Source: Peromyscus leucopus
Lineage: Eukaryota > Chordata > Mammalia > Rodentia > Cricetidae
Length of the DNA: 64,000 bases
NCBI RefSeq assembly: GCF_004664715.2
Contig: NC_051063.1
Location: 67,400,518 to 67,464,517 of the forward strand
Direction of reading: 5' to 3'
Positions 1 through 11,971 of this stretch are shown piece by piece. Position numbers and translations under genes: made by a program. The notes under the pieces were generated by a model that saw only the letters and a program-made list of their open reading frames with translations, searched no databases and had not been told where the DNA came from. How positions within the stretch are numbered: the first letter of the stretch is position 1; each line of letters opens with the position of its first letter.

Positions 1-351
1 ATACATACACAAAACCAAGTAGGTGAACTGAGATGCATTCACACCATGGAGCACGACTCCACTAACCAGTTAAAATGTATGCTGCAGACATGTGCAAAGC
101 TCGGAGACATCTCAAAGCATCAAGCTGAGTCAAAGGAGGCAAGCTCAAAAGGTTAAACACTGTCTGGCTCCGGGGTTGTGAGTGTGTAAAGACATAAAAC
201 CCTACTGAAGGAAAACGAGAGTGCTAGCCAAGAGTGAGGGGGTGCTAGTGCCAGTCCCCCTCTGAATGGGAGACAGTGGTGGCCACAGAACCTGGCATGC
301 ATTAAAATCCACACAACTGCCTACCTCAAAACCAACATCGCCACGTTAATG
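1..351. other. Unassigned stretch before A-rich tract
   Basis: I recognise no exon, RNA gene or named repeat here. The sequence has ordinary mixed composition and no long reading frame. It ends at an A-rich tract, so part of it could be the body of an old retroposed element whose tail is that tract. I cannot match it to a family by eye. Confidence 0.4.
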
Positions 352-373
352 GAAAAAAAAAAAAAAAACAACC

Positions 374-405
<32 letters not shown>

Positions 406-407
406 CC
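352..407 (+). repeat. A-rich tract, (A)n then (CAAAA)n
   Basis: A run of about sixteen A residues is followed by CAAC and by repeated CAAAA units. This is the usual appearance of the decayed 3' tail of a plus-strand SINE or LINE insertion. A 61-codon minus-strand frame across it, rich in Phe and Leu, is an artefact of the tract. Confidence 0.8.
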
Positions 408-3189
408 CAAACCAATCGACCAAACAAAACTTTAGGAAAAGATGAGGGGAAACCAATTTTCCACTCACTTTTCCTCCAATCGAAGGGAGCTTTATCTCAA
501 GTTCAAGATGTGAGGGAACAGTCCTTTCCATTCTAAATGGAATCTAGGTCACATCTTCCGCACGATCTTTTCCTCTGCAAGTCCCACCTTCAATGACCTC
601 CCATAGCACTATCGTGAGCTGTCCGTCGGATGCAGCTCACTGAGGGCAAGGTGTTGGTCTCATAGGAGTCATCTCAAATGTCAGCTCTGGGAAGCAGAAC
701 AGGAACGGACTGGACGGGTGAGAGGGTGGGTGGGACGCAGAGGGCACTCAGTGGATAGCACCGTCTTCTGAAAAAACAGCTCCGGCCTGGACCTGATCAC
801 TGGCTTATCTTTCAGCATGGCCGGGAAGAAACGGATGAGCCTCTTGCACACACGAAAGGTTGTACAAGAGGATGCACACAGCTAAGGAGGCGATCCATCA
901 GGACCCGCTGCTGCTTCAGACGCCTATTGCTGCCACCCACCAAGATCATTCATCAACACCACAGAGACCCACTTCTTGGCCCAATGTCGCTTCCTGTTGC
1001 CTCCTGGCAAAGTGGGGTTTAAACAAAGGTGCACAATATGTGAAGGATACCTAGGTCTCTCCAAGCAATAGTGTCTTATGGTAAGGTATGGTCCATGGCT
1101 TCTTCAGGTCATTCCATCCGCATTTCCATCTGCCTCCTCACCACGCATCCTTCACCTTGGTACTGGGTGAAGACAGGAACTTTATCAGATCCTCTGGTCC
1201 CTTCCCTATCATGCTACACAGGGGTGCCGGGGGAGTCCCTCTCTGGCCTTGGCCTATGCTCTGTGTCTGCCACTGCTGGGACTAGAAGCCTGCAATTGTA
1301 CATGTTCTGGACTGGACACACCTGGTGAGTGGTACTCTCGAGTTTGAAAGAAGTAGACTCTGTCTGATGCGTGGCTGATCTCAGAAGCCAGCATCTTCTC
1401 TGGGACAGGAACTCAGCTTAGAACTTCATACTTGCTTTCTGCAGCTGAACACACTGGGCTAATGGGAAAATACAGTGTGAAATGATAATCCCCTTTGAGG
1501 ACTGTGACCAAAATCAGGGCTGAGTTGGGGGAGACCTGTGGGCCAACACCGACCCTGCCCATGACAGTATTTACAACATTTTACCTTGGGGACAAAGGTT
1601 CTGAGCTGGCTGGATTTGGGGCAGAGGTCAGCTGGTACAAAGAGAACACAAAACAACCGGAGTTAGAGTGGTACACGTCTCCACAGGGCTCCAGCTGTAA
1701 ACCAGCAAGAGTGACTTCGGCTGTAACTTCAAAGAATAGCGTTTACAGGGGGGGGGGAGGGAATTGTGATATTTAAGAACAGTAGTTCTCTCCGAGGTGT
1801 GGGGACCTCGAGGGGGGAGTGGTGGGGTCCAAAGTGTCTTCACAGCTGTCCTCTCCCAGTATGTAGGGCCATCTGGATGCCCAACCTGCCAACATCACAG
1901 GTAAGAGGCAAGAGCTAGTCTGAGAAACTGGTTGTTTCCTGCCATCCAGTCAGAACACAAAGATACTTTGAGGAGATCTGCAAAGGTGGAGAACACAGCC
2001 TTTCTCAGATGGAAATCTACTGGGGAGGGAATTTAGAGTTATTTTATAATACATTAAATGATTATTAGTTTTTTTCCAATATGCTAAATGTACATATATT
2101 TTAAAAAATCATTTTAAAAAGCCCCCAACGATCCTGAATATTCTTAAACAGGGCAGTGGGCTCTAGAAGAATCCATGGTCTCAAGGGTTAAGTTGGGCCC
2201 TTAAGTGCAGGTCAAGCTATGCAGGGGTTAGCACTCATGAAGAAAAATGCTCTCTAGCCTGTTCCGTCTGGTCCTGGTGCCCCAGACACAAGCTCTGAGC
2301 TCATTTGATAGACGGGTTATACCATTAGCCCTTGGAAATCAACCTCTGCCTCAAGGAGGAGCCAGGAAGCACTAGGGGGGTCTCACCTCTAAGTTGCATT
2401 CCCAGGAGGTGAGGTAGGACAGCCTTGAAGCTCTGCTGGGTGCATGTGTACTTACCTTCCAGCCCCCTGAACATACTTAACAAAAGAATTATGCCTAAGA
2501 CTTTAAGCACAAACTTCAGGAAGCCTACAGAGAAATGATTAAGCTGTGACTGTCCGGGTGTGAATGTGAATAATTATACGTTAACACCCTCTACCACTCA
2601 AATAATTGTCATTCAGCTCAACAGCTGAAGGACTGACTTCAGAACAGGGGTTAATGGCGTCAGAACAATAGCAGAAATACAGAGAAATACACCATGTAAA
2701 ATAGTCTGAGAGGTCAGAGGACAAGGGGGAGATGGTATTAGAGAGGGCTGACTTGGGGTCGGTACCATATTACCGAGGTTAATCATAAAAAAAGAAGATG
2801 AAACCAAATCTAAGGTTTCTTGCTGTAATGCCATTTGATGTCCTGACCCCACACAAACCTCTCTGGAGGTTCTTTCCCTTCCTCAGAACCCCACAGGCTC
2901 TGCAGATGGACGATGCTTCCTTTGAACTCTGAACTGGCCACTCTGGAGGACGAACACAGTCACTGGTCCACACACAGAAGCAATGTCCCCGTCACCCCCC
3001 AACCAGAGCAACATTCCACAGAACATCTGATTCAGAACACACTATCAACATTTCCTACCTCCAAGATTCTTAGCGTCCCATAGACAATGGCCACCATCAA
3101 ATCATCCCGTGCTTTGGGGGGTTTCAGTGTGTTCCAAAGATGGGCACTGGATAGCTAGTGTCAGACCCATGCTATTTCCCAGTAAATAC
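408..3189. other. Unassigned noncoding stretch
   Basis: No gene or confident repeat is visible over this interval. There is an AT-rich patch around 2030-2120 and a G homopolymer near 1748-1757. All reading frames are under 95 codons, overlap one another on both strands and show no domain or codon bias. Old, diverged repeats may be present but cannot be assigned by eye. Confidence 0.4.
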
Positions 3190-3214
3190 CTAAAGGTTCC
3201 TGAACACACCAGTG

Positions 3215-3305
3215 ACAATGAGTGAGGCTGAGGCAGGAGGACCTTGAATTTGATGTCAATCTCGGCTAGACTAATAGCTTGTTTCAAAAACCAAAAAGAA
3301 AAAAT
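3215..3305 (+). repeat. Degraded B1-like SINE fragment
   Basis: The segment reads GAGGCTGAGGCAGGAGG and then a diverged middle. It ends in a TTGTTTCAAAAACC-type tail, which corresponds to the central and 3' parts of a B1 (7SL-derived) SINE. The 5' third carrying the box A region is missing or too diverged to see. Confidence 0.6.
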
Positions 3306-3599
3306 GCTAACTTAAAAATCATGTAAATGATCCCCACCCCTACAAAAAAATCTGTATGCAGCTCCTCCCCTTCAGTCTCATGCATTCTATCTGCAAACTC
3401 TAGAAGCTTCTCTGACCTTGACTCCTGCTTCCCTGGGGAGGAGAAATTGCACCTCAAGCCTCAGAAGAAGGTTCTTCCACACTGGGACAGTGTTTGACCT
3501 GCCCTCCTGGCCCCAAACCCAGACACCTCCCAGTCCATGTCACCCAACTTAATTTCCAGGACACTGACAACCCCAGAGAGGGAGGATGAGTGTCTGGAA
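3306..3599. other. Unassigned stretch
   Basis: This interval between the B1 relic and the next conserved-looking block has no recognisable gene or repeat. Confidence 0.35.
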
Positions 3600-3965
3600 T
3601 GGCCCTGAGGTATGCTGAATAATTTTTCATTGATAATCATGCCGCCGTCGCCATGAGCTAACTTTTGAAGACCAACCCAATGGAAAGGAGCCGGGCCCTT
3701 AATTTCTTAATGAATTATTCTTCACCGTAGGATGGGGATTACGCCACGGAGCAGGCATCTCATTACTGACAGAGCTGTCAGAAGGACAGGCGAAAGGAAA
3801 ACTGGCAGCTCTAATTTCTCTGCAGAGAAATGAGGGGCTCTTTGGGGATTAATCTCAGTACCAACATTGAGCCTCTGCCTCGGGGCAGCTGAGGAATTCA
3901 AAAGAAGTTGTGACTGAATTCTGAGCGATGGAAGTGAGCTCAAATGGGGCAGCAGACTTTGGTTT
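3600..3965. promoter_or_regulatory. Candidate conserved noncoding element
   Basis: This block is free of recognisable repeats. It joins AT-rich, TAAT-containing stretches (AATAATTTTTCATTG, CTTAATTTCTTAATGAATTATTC) to CpG-bearing pieces (GCCGCCGTCGCC). It contains a perfect 16-bp palindrome at 3766-3781 (CTGACAGAGCTGTCAG), two inverted TGACAG cores of the kind bound by TALE homeodomain factors (MEIS, PREP, TGIF). It also contains GGATTA near 3855, a bicoid-class (OTX/PITX) core. This composition is typical of vertebrate developmental enhancers. Conservation was not measured, so the call is an inference from composition and motifs. Confidence 0.4.
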
Positions 3966-5050
3966 CTCACCTATTCAAATGAGGCAGAGGCTGGGCAGGT
4001 GAGGTGGGGGAGCGCACAGGGCAGGTAGCTAGCAGGGTGGCAGGCGGCTGGCAGGGGGCTACACCTGTTCTGAAGAAAGGCCCCCATACAGAGGAGCCTG
4101 GCACACACACACGGTGACTGGGTTTGGGTCCCTTCACCTCCTTGCAGGGGTGGGGTGTAAAGGCCATGTGTGTCGGTGACACTCTGGTCCCTCAGCTTTT
4201 CCACTAGGCATCATATCCCTTCCCCAAGCTAGCCTTTATCAGGGAGGAGGAAGATTCAGAGGCTGGACTTCTTCCTGTGCCTGAGGATGGCATCTTCCAT
4301 TGGGTGGGGTCCTGTGGTTGTTGGAAGTAGCTCACTGCTACTGCTAGAGAGAAATGGCCCCTCCCCCGCAGAGGCAAGGGGGCTTTATGAATGTATCTCT
4401 CACTATCACGTATCAATAAACATTCACGAGGCAGCCCCTGGATGTCGACATCTGGTATGTTTGTTTCTGCTCTTACAGAGCTGAGGAGGAGTCGGGCTTG
4501 GAGCTCCCATAGCTCAGTGTGCTAAGACCAGGAAGTAAGAGTTCAGGGATGGTGGGCGGTGAGACCAGGGATAGTGCTTCTGAGCAGGTGGTCTTGGAGC
4601 AGGGTTCTGCAGGAAGTGGTACCGGGAGGGTTAAGGGACCAGGGAGTCAGGTGAGGGGAGTAGGTGAGATCTGAGGGAGTGGAGGTTCTGGCATTTATTC
4701 TGGCTATCACGTAGACAGGAGGCAATAAGAGACTAAGGTGGGAGGGGCTGACATTCTTAGGCTCAGATGAGGAAGCAGGCTGAATACACCCATGGTGACC
4801 ACTGTTACTAGGGAAGTGTGCTATGAGAGCCCAGAGTTGCGGGGTCCACTGTTTTGTCCTGTCTCCCCCAGCAGAACCACAGTAAGATCAGCTAGTGGCC
4901 CCACTCACCCTAAGGCCTTCCCAGGACCACCTCTGGATGCTCCAATTGAGCTAGCTTCCTCAGCAGGCTCCCATTCAGCCTCTTCCATCCCATTTTTATG
5001 GGTCTCCCCATCTTGTTCATGGCACTCACTCACAGTCTATCTCTGTCTTC
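3966..5050. other. Unassigned noncoding stretch
   Basis: No gene or confident repeat is visible. The reading frames are overlapping and domain-free. The interval is GC-moderate and contains few CpGs. Confidence 0.35.
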
Positions 5051-5059
5051 AGTATCGGG

Positions 5060-5415
5060 TGACTATGGGAACTCCCAACTGCTACAGTGTGGCTCTGCAG
5101 TGTGTCCCCAAAGGCCCCTGTGTTGAAGTCTTAGTCCCCAGTCTATGGCACTACAGGGAGTTGATTGTAGCTTTAACATGTGGGGTCTTTAGCAGATGGA
5201 ACTTAAGTCATTGGGGAATGTCGCTGGAGGTGATAATGGGGCACAGCCACTTCTCTCTCCTCTCTCTGCTATCTGGACCCTCCTTCCATGTTCTCTGTTA
5301 CTATAGGCCAAGTGACCATGGAATGATAACTCTGCCTTTGAGCTAAATGCATCTTTCGTCCTCTGTCATCTCCAGTATGTGTTCCAGTGTCAGGAAGCTG
5401 ACTCACACAGCAGCT
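5060..5415 (+). repeat. Old dispersed LTR-like (MaLR-type) repeat
   Basis: The run of phrases 'cccaaaggcccctgtgttgaag', 'gtccccag', 'gaagctgactca' and a CT-rich middle follows a dispersed mammalian/rodent repeat that recurs at 27045-27425, 52440-52770 and 54985-55945 in this window. I see the shared word order directly. I cannot assign a RepeatMasker family name with certainty. A 184-codon frame that runs into this region is not a gene. Confidence 0.55.
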
Positions 5416-5868
5416 CCATGCCAGTCCTGGCCCAATCCCCTCCAGTGTCAGAAGTCCAAGGTAGCCCACTAACCAAGCCTGAGCCTGGGAGCAGGTGAGT
5501 GAGGCAAATATACTTCTGTCCACACACTGGTTCTGTGCAGAGAAGTGGGTTTCAACATAAGACATGGGGGTGGGAGAATGACCCCCAAAATATAGTAAGC
5601 CAAGTGAAGTCCTGGGAATGTCCAAGGAGTCCTATGTCCTTGGTCTTTGCAATGTAGGTTGGGGTGGTTACAGTATCTCCTTACCATGATGGGAAAGGCA
5701 AAGCTAGATGGATGAGAAATATGGGTGTGGGGGGCAGGCCAACTTGGACATCTGCACCAAGTAAACATATGGCCAGCTCCATGAACCCACAGGCAATAGA
5801 GAGAAGCAGGCAGATAGCCAAATGTGACCCTTTCAAAAGGTCCAAGGTTGTGCTGGAGCAAGAAGCGT

Positions 5869-5871
<3 letters not shown>
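5416..5871. other. Unassigned stretch before Z-DNA-type tract
   Basis: No gene or confident repeat is visible in this interval, which leads into the alternating purine-pyrimidine tract. Confidence 0.35.
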
Positions 5872-5911
<40 letters not shown>

Positions 5912-5944
5912 GCACGCACGCACGCACGCACGCGCGCGCGCGCA
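5872..5944 (+). repeat. Compound microsatellite (CA)n(CGCA)n(CG)n
   Basis: About 35 bases of (CA)n are followed by six to seven CGCA units and then about 12 bases of pure CG alternation. The whole tract of over 70 bp is alternating purine-pyrimidine, the classic composition for left-handed Z-DNA. Survival of the CpG steps in methylated mammalian DNA is unusual and suggests a young or constrained tract. Frames through it encode only artefactual His-Thr or Val-Cys repeats. Confidence 0.95.
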
Positions 5945-7559
5945 CAGCACAGGTAGGAGAGATAAATCGGGAAACACTGGGCAAATGGTCTTTTGAAAGC
6001 CAGGAATACGTGGACTCAACAATCAGATTAAGGGATCTCCATGTTCCACAAGAGCAGGCTAGGAAAATACACGGCCACCAGTAAACGGCCTTACTTGCTT
6101 AACTCAACAGCTACTGCCACTGAACCGGTACCAAAACAGGGTGGGCACCTGAGGATGTGGCCTCTGGGTCCTCTGACAGAAGCAGTCTCTGGAGGGAATG
6201 CCGGGGAGCAGGACAAAGTGATATAGTGACATGGTCACATACCCCTTACCCAGCCCCCTGGTAAACAGAACAGGCTACAGAGAGCAAAGGCCTGGCCTGG
6301 CTTCCTCTTCCTCACCTGCGATCAGCCCAGACTCCTGAGTAGATGCAGAAGGCCCACCGCTAATTGACTGGCCCAGGTACAGATCCAGTATATGCTCAGC
6401 ATCTCCACTGTGCACCCCAGGCACCTCACCTTTCCACAGTTCCACAGAACCCTAACCTTGACCTCCCCGACTCTTTAAATTTCGGCCCCCACACTGGCAG
6501 CACAGATGTCCTGTTGCAGAGCAGGAGGCCACCACACCACACTCAGACTCCTCTTGCCTTTTCTGCAAGTCCCCTGGGTACCCCTCGTTTCCTGGCCAGT
6601 GTCCTGACATCTCTGTCACCTTCTGCTCCTTTTTCACGGTCCACAGTGCCCACAGCATATACCTGGCAATCAGTATATATCTGATAATCACATGCCACTG
6701 ACTCGTAGGCTAGTGCACCCAGGATGCGCTCTCCAAATGCTCTGCCCTCTCGTTCTCTCAAAGGCTTGATGGTAGCTGTCCCATGTGAGTCCTCTCTAGA
6801 AGTCATTTTACTTTCTTGAACACTCTTACTCACTTGCCCTCTGCCTGGAACTCTCCCCTCCTGGATTTTAGTGTGGCTATGGGCACTACACCCTCACTTC
6901 CTTCTGCTTTCGGCCTCCACGCCATCTCTGTCAGGGCTCTGGCCCTAAAATCTAGCTGGCCACTCAACTGGACACCTACTTGCTTTCTTGAGGGTCTTTT
7001 GTACTGTTGGTGGTGTTAGCATCCATGTGTTGATGACCGCCAGCGTGCTTGGCCAACTCTTCTCTGTGCCCGTGACAGCAGGGTTGGTAGCAGAGGTTTT
7101 CAAGACATAGCACTTCTACAAGTGACTCTGACAAACATGGCCATGCCACATGGGCTTCGGTTAATGTCAACATCCTTTTTCTGCCATCCATATCTTCAAC
7201 AGTGCAGCTGGAAGGGACAGTGGTGTGCCATGCTGAGAGCTGGAAACAGCTGCATCATTACTTGGGTATTGAAAGGTCATGTACATCATCTTTCCCCCAT
7301 TTGATATCTAGAAAGAGAAGTCCGTAGCACTCACTTCAAACACATAGAAGAACCGAGTCTTCCAATGAGTCTGTGTACACCTACCACACCCGACTGCACA
7401 GTAGTACTTGTACTTGTTATACCTCACTTTGGTCACTGGTCTACCTGTCTACCCATCTTGAAATTTTACCACGTTTCAAAAATCAACAGAAGACATCAGT
7501 TACTCTCAAGTTAGCTCATATGCCATTAATTAAGAGTTCAATGTCAATTTAGCTCTTTT
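5945..7559. other. Unassigned noncoding stretch
   Basis: No exon, RNA gene or confident repeat is visible. Part of it may be diverged LINE sequence continuous with the L1 relic that follows, but I can only trace that relic from about 7560. Confidence 0.35.
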
Positions 7560-8660
7560 TCTCCTTTGAGGTAGCATTTGTATACAAGGAAACACACATC
7601 TTCAGTGTATTCCTGATGAGTTTTGACAAATACATGAACCTGTGTAGTCCGCATTGTTAAGAGTTATGTTGGGACATCCCTCAGGCCTCCTTCACAGGCA
7701 GTTGCTGTCTGCACACCCCAGAGGCAGTTACACTTTTTCCTTCTGCCCCTGATCACCTTGTGCTAATTGGAAAACTTCATTCCATGAGTAAAACCAGACA
7801 TGCTCTCTATGCCTGGCTCCTAGGCAGCACACCACCAAGACAAGCTGGTGTGGACTGCAGCTGCAGTTCATGCTTTCCTACCCCTGAGCCTGCAAACAAG
7901 GATTAGATCTCTGGGAGTTTATCTCCATTCATCCAGATTCTCTCACAAATGGACACCGGGCTATCCACTTGTTGATAATTACAAGGAACGCTACTGTGAA
8001 CAGCTTTCATACATTTGCTAAGAGTGAAAACACGGGGTAATAAGGCATGAGAGCATACCTTTTCCTACAGATGTTCCCTCACTTACACCCACCAACGTGC
8101 ATGGCAAGAGGGTTCCACATCCTCACAGACATCTGGTATTGTGAGCTTTCATCTCAGCCATCTGGGCCTAGGCAGACATCTTTCATAATGGCTTTAATTT
8201 GGATTTCACCAAACACACTCAACAATTTCATGTGCCTCCAGGCCAATCTGAACATACTGCTTTGTGAAGACAATGTCCTCTGCTTATATCTTGATAGGGG
8301 ATACCCCTGAATCCTCACACATCCTCCCTACAAAGCTCTTCCATAGATGTTCTGTAAAAATTTATCTCCCTCTGTGTCCCGCCCATTCGTTTTCTTAATA
8401 GTCTTTTACTTGTAACAATCCTGTCAATTTCTTTCATGGCTTTATCTCCTAGAGATATATGAAACACCTGCCTGGCCAAATCACAGAATTATTCATGCTT
8501 TTTCTTACAGCCATATGATTTCAACCTTATGTTTAAATATATCTTAAAGTTTATATTAATTTTTGTATTTGGTGTGAGGCAGGAATTACGCTAGGTACAC
8601 TTTTGAAGAAGGTCATCCAGTTACTTAATCACTGTTGAGATGTCTGTTTTCCACCTTGAA
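7560..8660 (-). mobile_element. Ancient L1 (LINE-1) 3' portion, reversed
   Basis: Read on the plus strand, the order of phrases follows the antisense 3' end of old mammalian L1 elements: TTGATAATTACAAGGAACGC, 'ccacatcctcacagacatctggtattgtgagc', 'ggctttaatttggatttc', 'cattcgttttcttaatagt' and TTTTTGTATTTGGTGTGAGG. Divergence is heavy and all frames are broken, so this is a dead mammalian-wide (L1M-type) copy. A B2 SINE with a (CA)n tract sits immediately beyond its 3' limit here. Confidence 0.8.
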
Positions 8661-8689
8661 GATAAAATAACTGAAATAATTATATTTTA

Positions 8690-8691
<2 letters not shown>

Positions 8692-8735
<44 letters not shown>
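8692..8735 (+). repeat. (CA)n microsatellite
   Basis: There are about 22 uninterrupted CA units. The tract abuts a minus-strand B2 SINE, so it probably expanded from that element's simple-sequence 3' tail. Confidence 0.95.
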
Positions 8736-8737
<2 letters not shown>

Positions 8738-8738
<1 letters not shown>

Positions 8739-8907
8739 TGCTTTATGAATGCTGTTTCTGTGGAGGCCAGAAGATGGTATCAGAGTCCTTGGACTGGGGT
8801 TAACAGGTGTTGGTTTTGAGCTGCCTGACATGAGTTCTGGGAACCAAACTCGGATCCTCTGCCATGGCAGTATGTATTCTTAACTGCTAAGCCATCTCTC
8901 CAGCCCT
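8738..8907 (-). mobile_element. B2 SINE, minus strand
   Basis: The reverse complement starts GGGCTGGAGAGATGGCTTAG, the tRNA-derived head of B2, and continues through the GGTTCCCAGAACTCATG region. Diagnostic plus-strand words are AAGCCATCTCTCCAGCC at the right end and CCAGAAGATGG near the left. B2 is transcribed by RNA polymerase III and mobilised by L1. The adjoining (CA)n is its likely tail. Confidence 0.9.
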
Positions 8908-9561
8908 CATGGGTCGCTGTTCTGACTTTGGATTCCTATCACAGTGTCTTGAGCACCATAATTTAAAGGAAGTTTAAGAATCAGGTAATGTGAGTCCTCC
9001 AACTTCACTTTTCATCTGTCTGTCCGTCCATTCTTTTATAATTTCATACACACATATGATATTCTTTGAGGTTCCAGGGGAAGAGAAATCATAGTCCTCA
9101 TTTTTCCAAGATTTCTTTAGATAGTCTAGGCTCTTCACAAGTAGTACTAGTGTCAGCTGGGGATTTCAAAGCCTGGTGGAGCTGAGCAATGAGAATGGTG
9201 TATGGAGACCTGACCTCTTTGCAACATTGGCAGTTTCGGGTATAAGGTACATCCATTTATCTTCTTAGTCTTGTTTATATAGTTCAGTGGAGAAGTGTTC
9301 CATATATTTCAATAATGCCAACTACTTTACACAGGACAATATTATAATTATTTCCAAGTTGTTATTAACACCCACCATACAATAATACAACTTATTCTTG
9401 TATATAGCACCTTGTTGAATTACCTTATTTAATGTTTTCAAAATTCTTTGAAATAGTCAATATAAGTATATTACCTAAAAATAAAGACAGCTATATTTAA
9501 TTCTTTCTGATATATACTTCTTCTCTTTCAGTTTTATATAGTATTACTTCTTTTACATTTT

Positions 9562-9900
9562 AGTGTATGTATGCATGTTCATGCAAGTGTAACCGTGTGT
9601 AGGCAGGTACACATATATGTACATGTATACATAGAGAGGCCAGAGGTCAACTTTGGGTATCCTTCTCAGTCACTCTCCACCTTAGTTTCTGAGACAGAAT
9701 CTCTCACTGAACTTGGGGTTCACTGATTGGCCAGGTTGGCTAGCCAGAAAGCCCCAGAGGTCTTCTTGTCTCTACCTCTCCAGTTTTGGGATTATTGATG
9801 CACACTGTAGTACCTGGCTTTTTATAGCTGAGGGAGGGCAGGCAGTCATGTCCTTATGTTTGTGTGGCAAAGAATTTACCAACTGATATCTCCTCAGCCT
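9562..9900 (-). mobile_element. B4-type SINE, minus strand
   Basis: The plus-strand reading shows 'agaggccagaggtcaac', a 'ctgagacagaatctctcactg' word, 'ccaggttggctagcc' and 'gggattattgatgcacac'. It ends in TGATATCTCCTCAGCC. That is the order expected for a reversed B4/RSINE1 element (ID-like head joined to a B1-like body). The copy is diverged but close to full length. Confidence 0.75.
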
Positions 9901-9902
9901 TT

Positions 9903-10440
9903 CTTTCTTTTAAAGTATCTATGCCTTACAGAATATATTTAGTAGAGTCTTTTTAAAAGACAAGTCTGTTCATCTATGCCATTTTACTTGAATCTTAAGA
10001 ACATTTACATTTAATGTAATTATTGACATTGTTGGATTAGAGTCTTCCAACTCATTATTTCTCCCATCTGCTCTTTTCTTCCATTCCTTGGTTTTCTTTT
10101 GGGTTTGTTTTTAAAATAAGCATCTCATTTCGAGCTATACATCTTGCTTTTCAGTGGCAGTCTAGTATTGTTAACATGCATCATGATTTATCACAGCCTA
10201 TCCTTAAATAACGTCCCACTTGCTCACAAGAACATAGGAAACATATCACAATGTGTTTCTAGTCCCCAGTCCTATCTCCCGTGCTACTGTTGCTATGTAT
10301 TTTACTTCTACATATATTATAAAACCCCAAATAGGGAGTAATACAAAATAAATTTTACTGTGAGTAGTTGATTATTTTAAAAATAAGAATGCTGAGAAAA
10401 TATTCACTACCCTTGCCTATATATTTTCTGGGTCTAGTTA
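9903..10440 (-). mobile_element. Ancient L1 fragment, reversed
   Basis: The AT-rich segment follows antisense L1 ORF2-region sequence: 'acatttacatttaatgtaattattgac', 'atcacagcctatccttaaataa', 'attttacttctacatatattataaaacccc'. All frames are disrupted. It is probably part of the same old L1 layer as 7560-8660. Confidence 0.7.
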
Positions 10441-11800
10441 TGTTCAGTGTTCTGGGAATGCTCAGCAGTCAGCTTCCCAGTCTCTCTGCTTCTGGCTTCC
10501 AAACACACTTGCGACAGTATTCTGCATTAGGCTCAAGGGGCCACCAGACTCCTGGAATTCCTCCTCTGCACAGCTCCCTCTTCTCCAGCACTCTGTCCAC
10601 AGATGGCAGTCAGCTGGGACAGTAGACACAGGACGATAATAGATGCAGCAGCCACAGCAGCAGTTCTAAAGGCAAAACCTGAGAAAAACCCACATGTCCA
10701 CTGACTGTGGACAGGGTAAAAATAGTGGGCATTTGTAACACGGGATTCTCCACAGTAGCTTAAGAGATGGATGGTCTTTGCAGGACTCCAAATACCTGTT
10801 CTCATAAACACACTACTTGAAAGAAGCAACCCAGGAAGACACTGATATTCTATTCCTTTAAATGATAAGCAAGGTGTTGGAAAGGGGTGGGGGAGACAGG
10901 GCTGGGGCAGACCTCTGTAATGCTGGTTGGTGCACGCGCTTTGTTTGCCCTTTGGTGTTTACACTTCCCATACCCACCTGAACACTCTTTGGTCTGAGGT
11001 AATGTTTCACGGTAAAATAACGGAAGCATCGATCTCCCACCCACATGCTCTAGAACCGCTCTAGCAAAGCTCCTGCCCGATGCTCCCTCTCCTGACAAAT
11101 GACTCAGCAGTCATGTGACCTCTTCCCTCCTGTTCAGAACAAGAGTGGGACACAGAAGCGACACTGATAACAAAGCTGGTGCCTACACCCTGGGGGCCAT
11201 GGGGGCCGGAGGCCTTCTGTGTGCTCATCCCCTGGGGACATTACCTAGTGATCTGGGAGAGGGCTGTACCTTGTGCTGTTCACTGCTGGTTTACAGCTTC
11301 TTCCATGAGCCAGACACGGGGCTGTGTGCTTGGATAGGTAGGAGACCATTCCGAGTGGACTCCAGGCACACCGGCGGTGGGCAGACTCCTGGGTCACAGA
11401 GCAACGGGCAGCACTATGGCTGAGTGAGGTAATGCTCAGTTGAGAATTATGTGTCCCTCGTCACCGCTTCCCCCAACTCATTCTGTCTAGGACACACTGA
11501 AGAATGCCTGGATACTGGGGAATCACCTATGAGGAGGACGTGACAGAGCAAAAGTCAGGAGCAGTGGAAACATCCACAGGTTGGATGAGTCGAGGCCCCT
11601 GGAGGGTCGAGGGAGAATGATCTGAAAGTGGGGAAAGATGTGAGTGCACGCTGAGCTGGAGGATCCAGCCCCAGCCCCAGTCATTCCACATCACCTTCTG
11701 GGGCCTGCCTAAGGGGGCACGTTCTGTCATTTAGAGACCTCATCCTGGAGCCCAGCAGTGCCTTCAAACAGCCACTTCAACTTTGTATTACATTTTAAAG
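10441..11800. other. Unassigned noncoding stretch
   Basis: There is no recognisable gene or repeat. The reading frames are short and overlap on both strands. Composition is near 48 percent GC by eye, with few CpGs. Confidence 0.35.
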
Positions 11801-11971
11801 TTGTGTATGTATCTGTGCACATGTATGTGGGGATGCCATGGCATGCGTGTGGAAGTCAGATGCCAACCTGAAGGAGGTGCTTCTCTCCTCCCACCATGTA
11901 GTCCCAGGCATCTAACTCAGGTCACCAAGCATGGCAGCACCAACATGTGCCTGCCGAATCATCTCCCAGGC
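11801..11971 (-). mobile_element. B3-type SINE, minus strand
   Basis: The plus-strand order is TGTATGTATCTGTGCACATG, 'ggcatgcgtgtggaagtcag', 'ctctcctcccaccatgtag', 'ctaactcaggtcaccaagc' and GAATCATCTCCCAGGC. This matches a reversed B3 element, a B2-related tRNA-derived SINE. Confidence 0.8.

Noticed and set aside
4792..5346. 184-codon open frame
   Set aside because: Its second half lies within an old dispersed LTR-like repeat, and the translation shows no domain or compositional sign of a protein.
5469..6084. Frames with His-Thr, Ala-Arg or Val-Cys repeats
   Set aside because: They are translations of the (CA)n(CGCA)n tract in different phases.
7560..8660. Possible intact LINE coding region
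   Set aside because: The sequence follows reversed L1 but every frame is broken and no reverse-transcriptase motif can be read.
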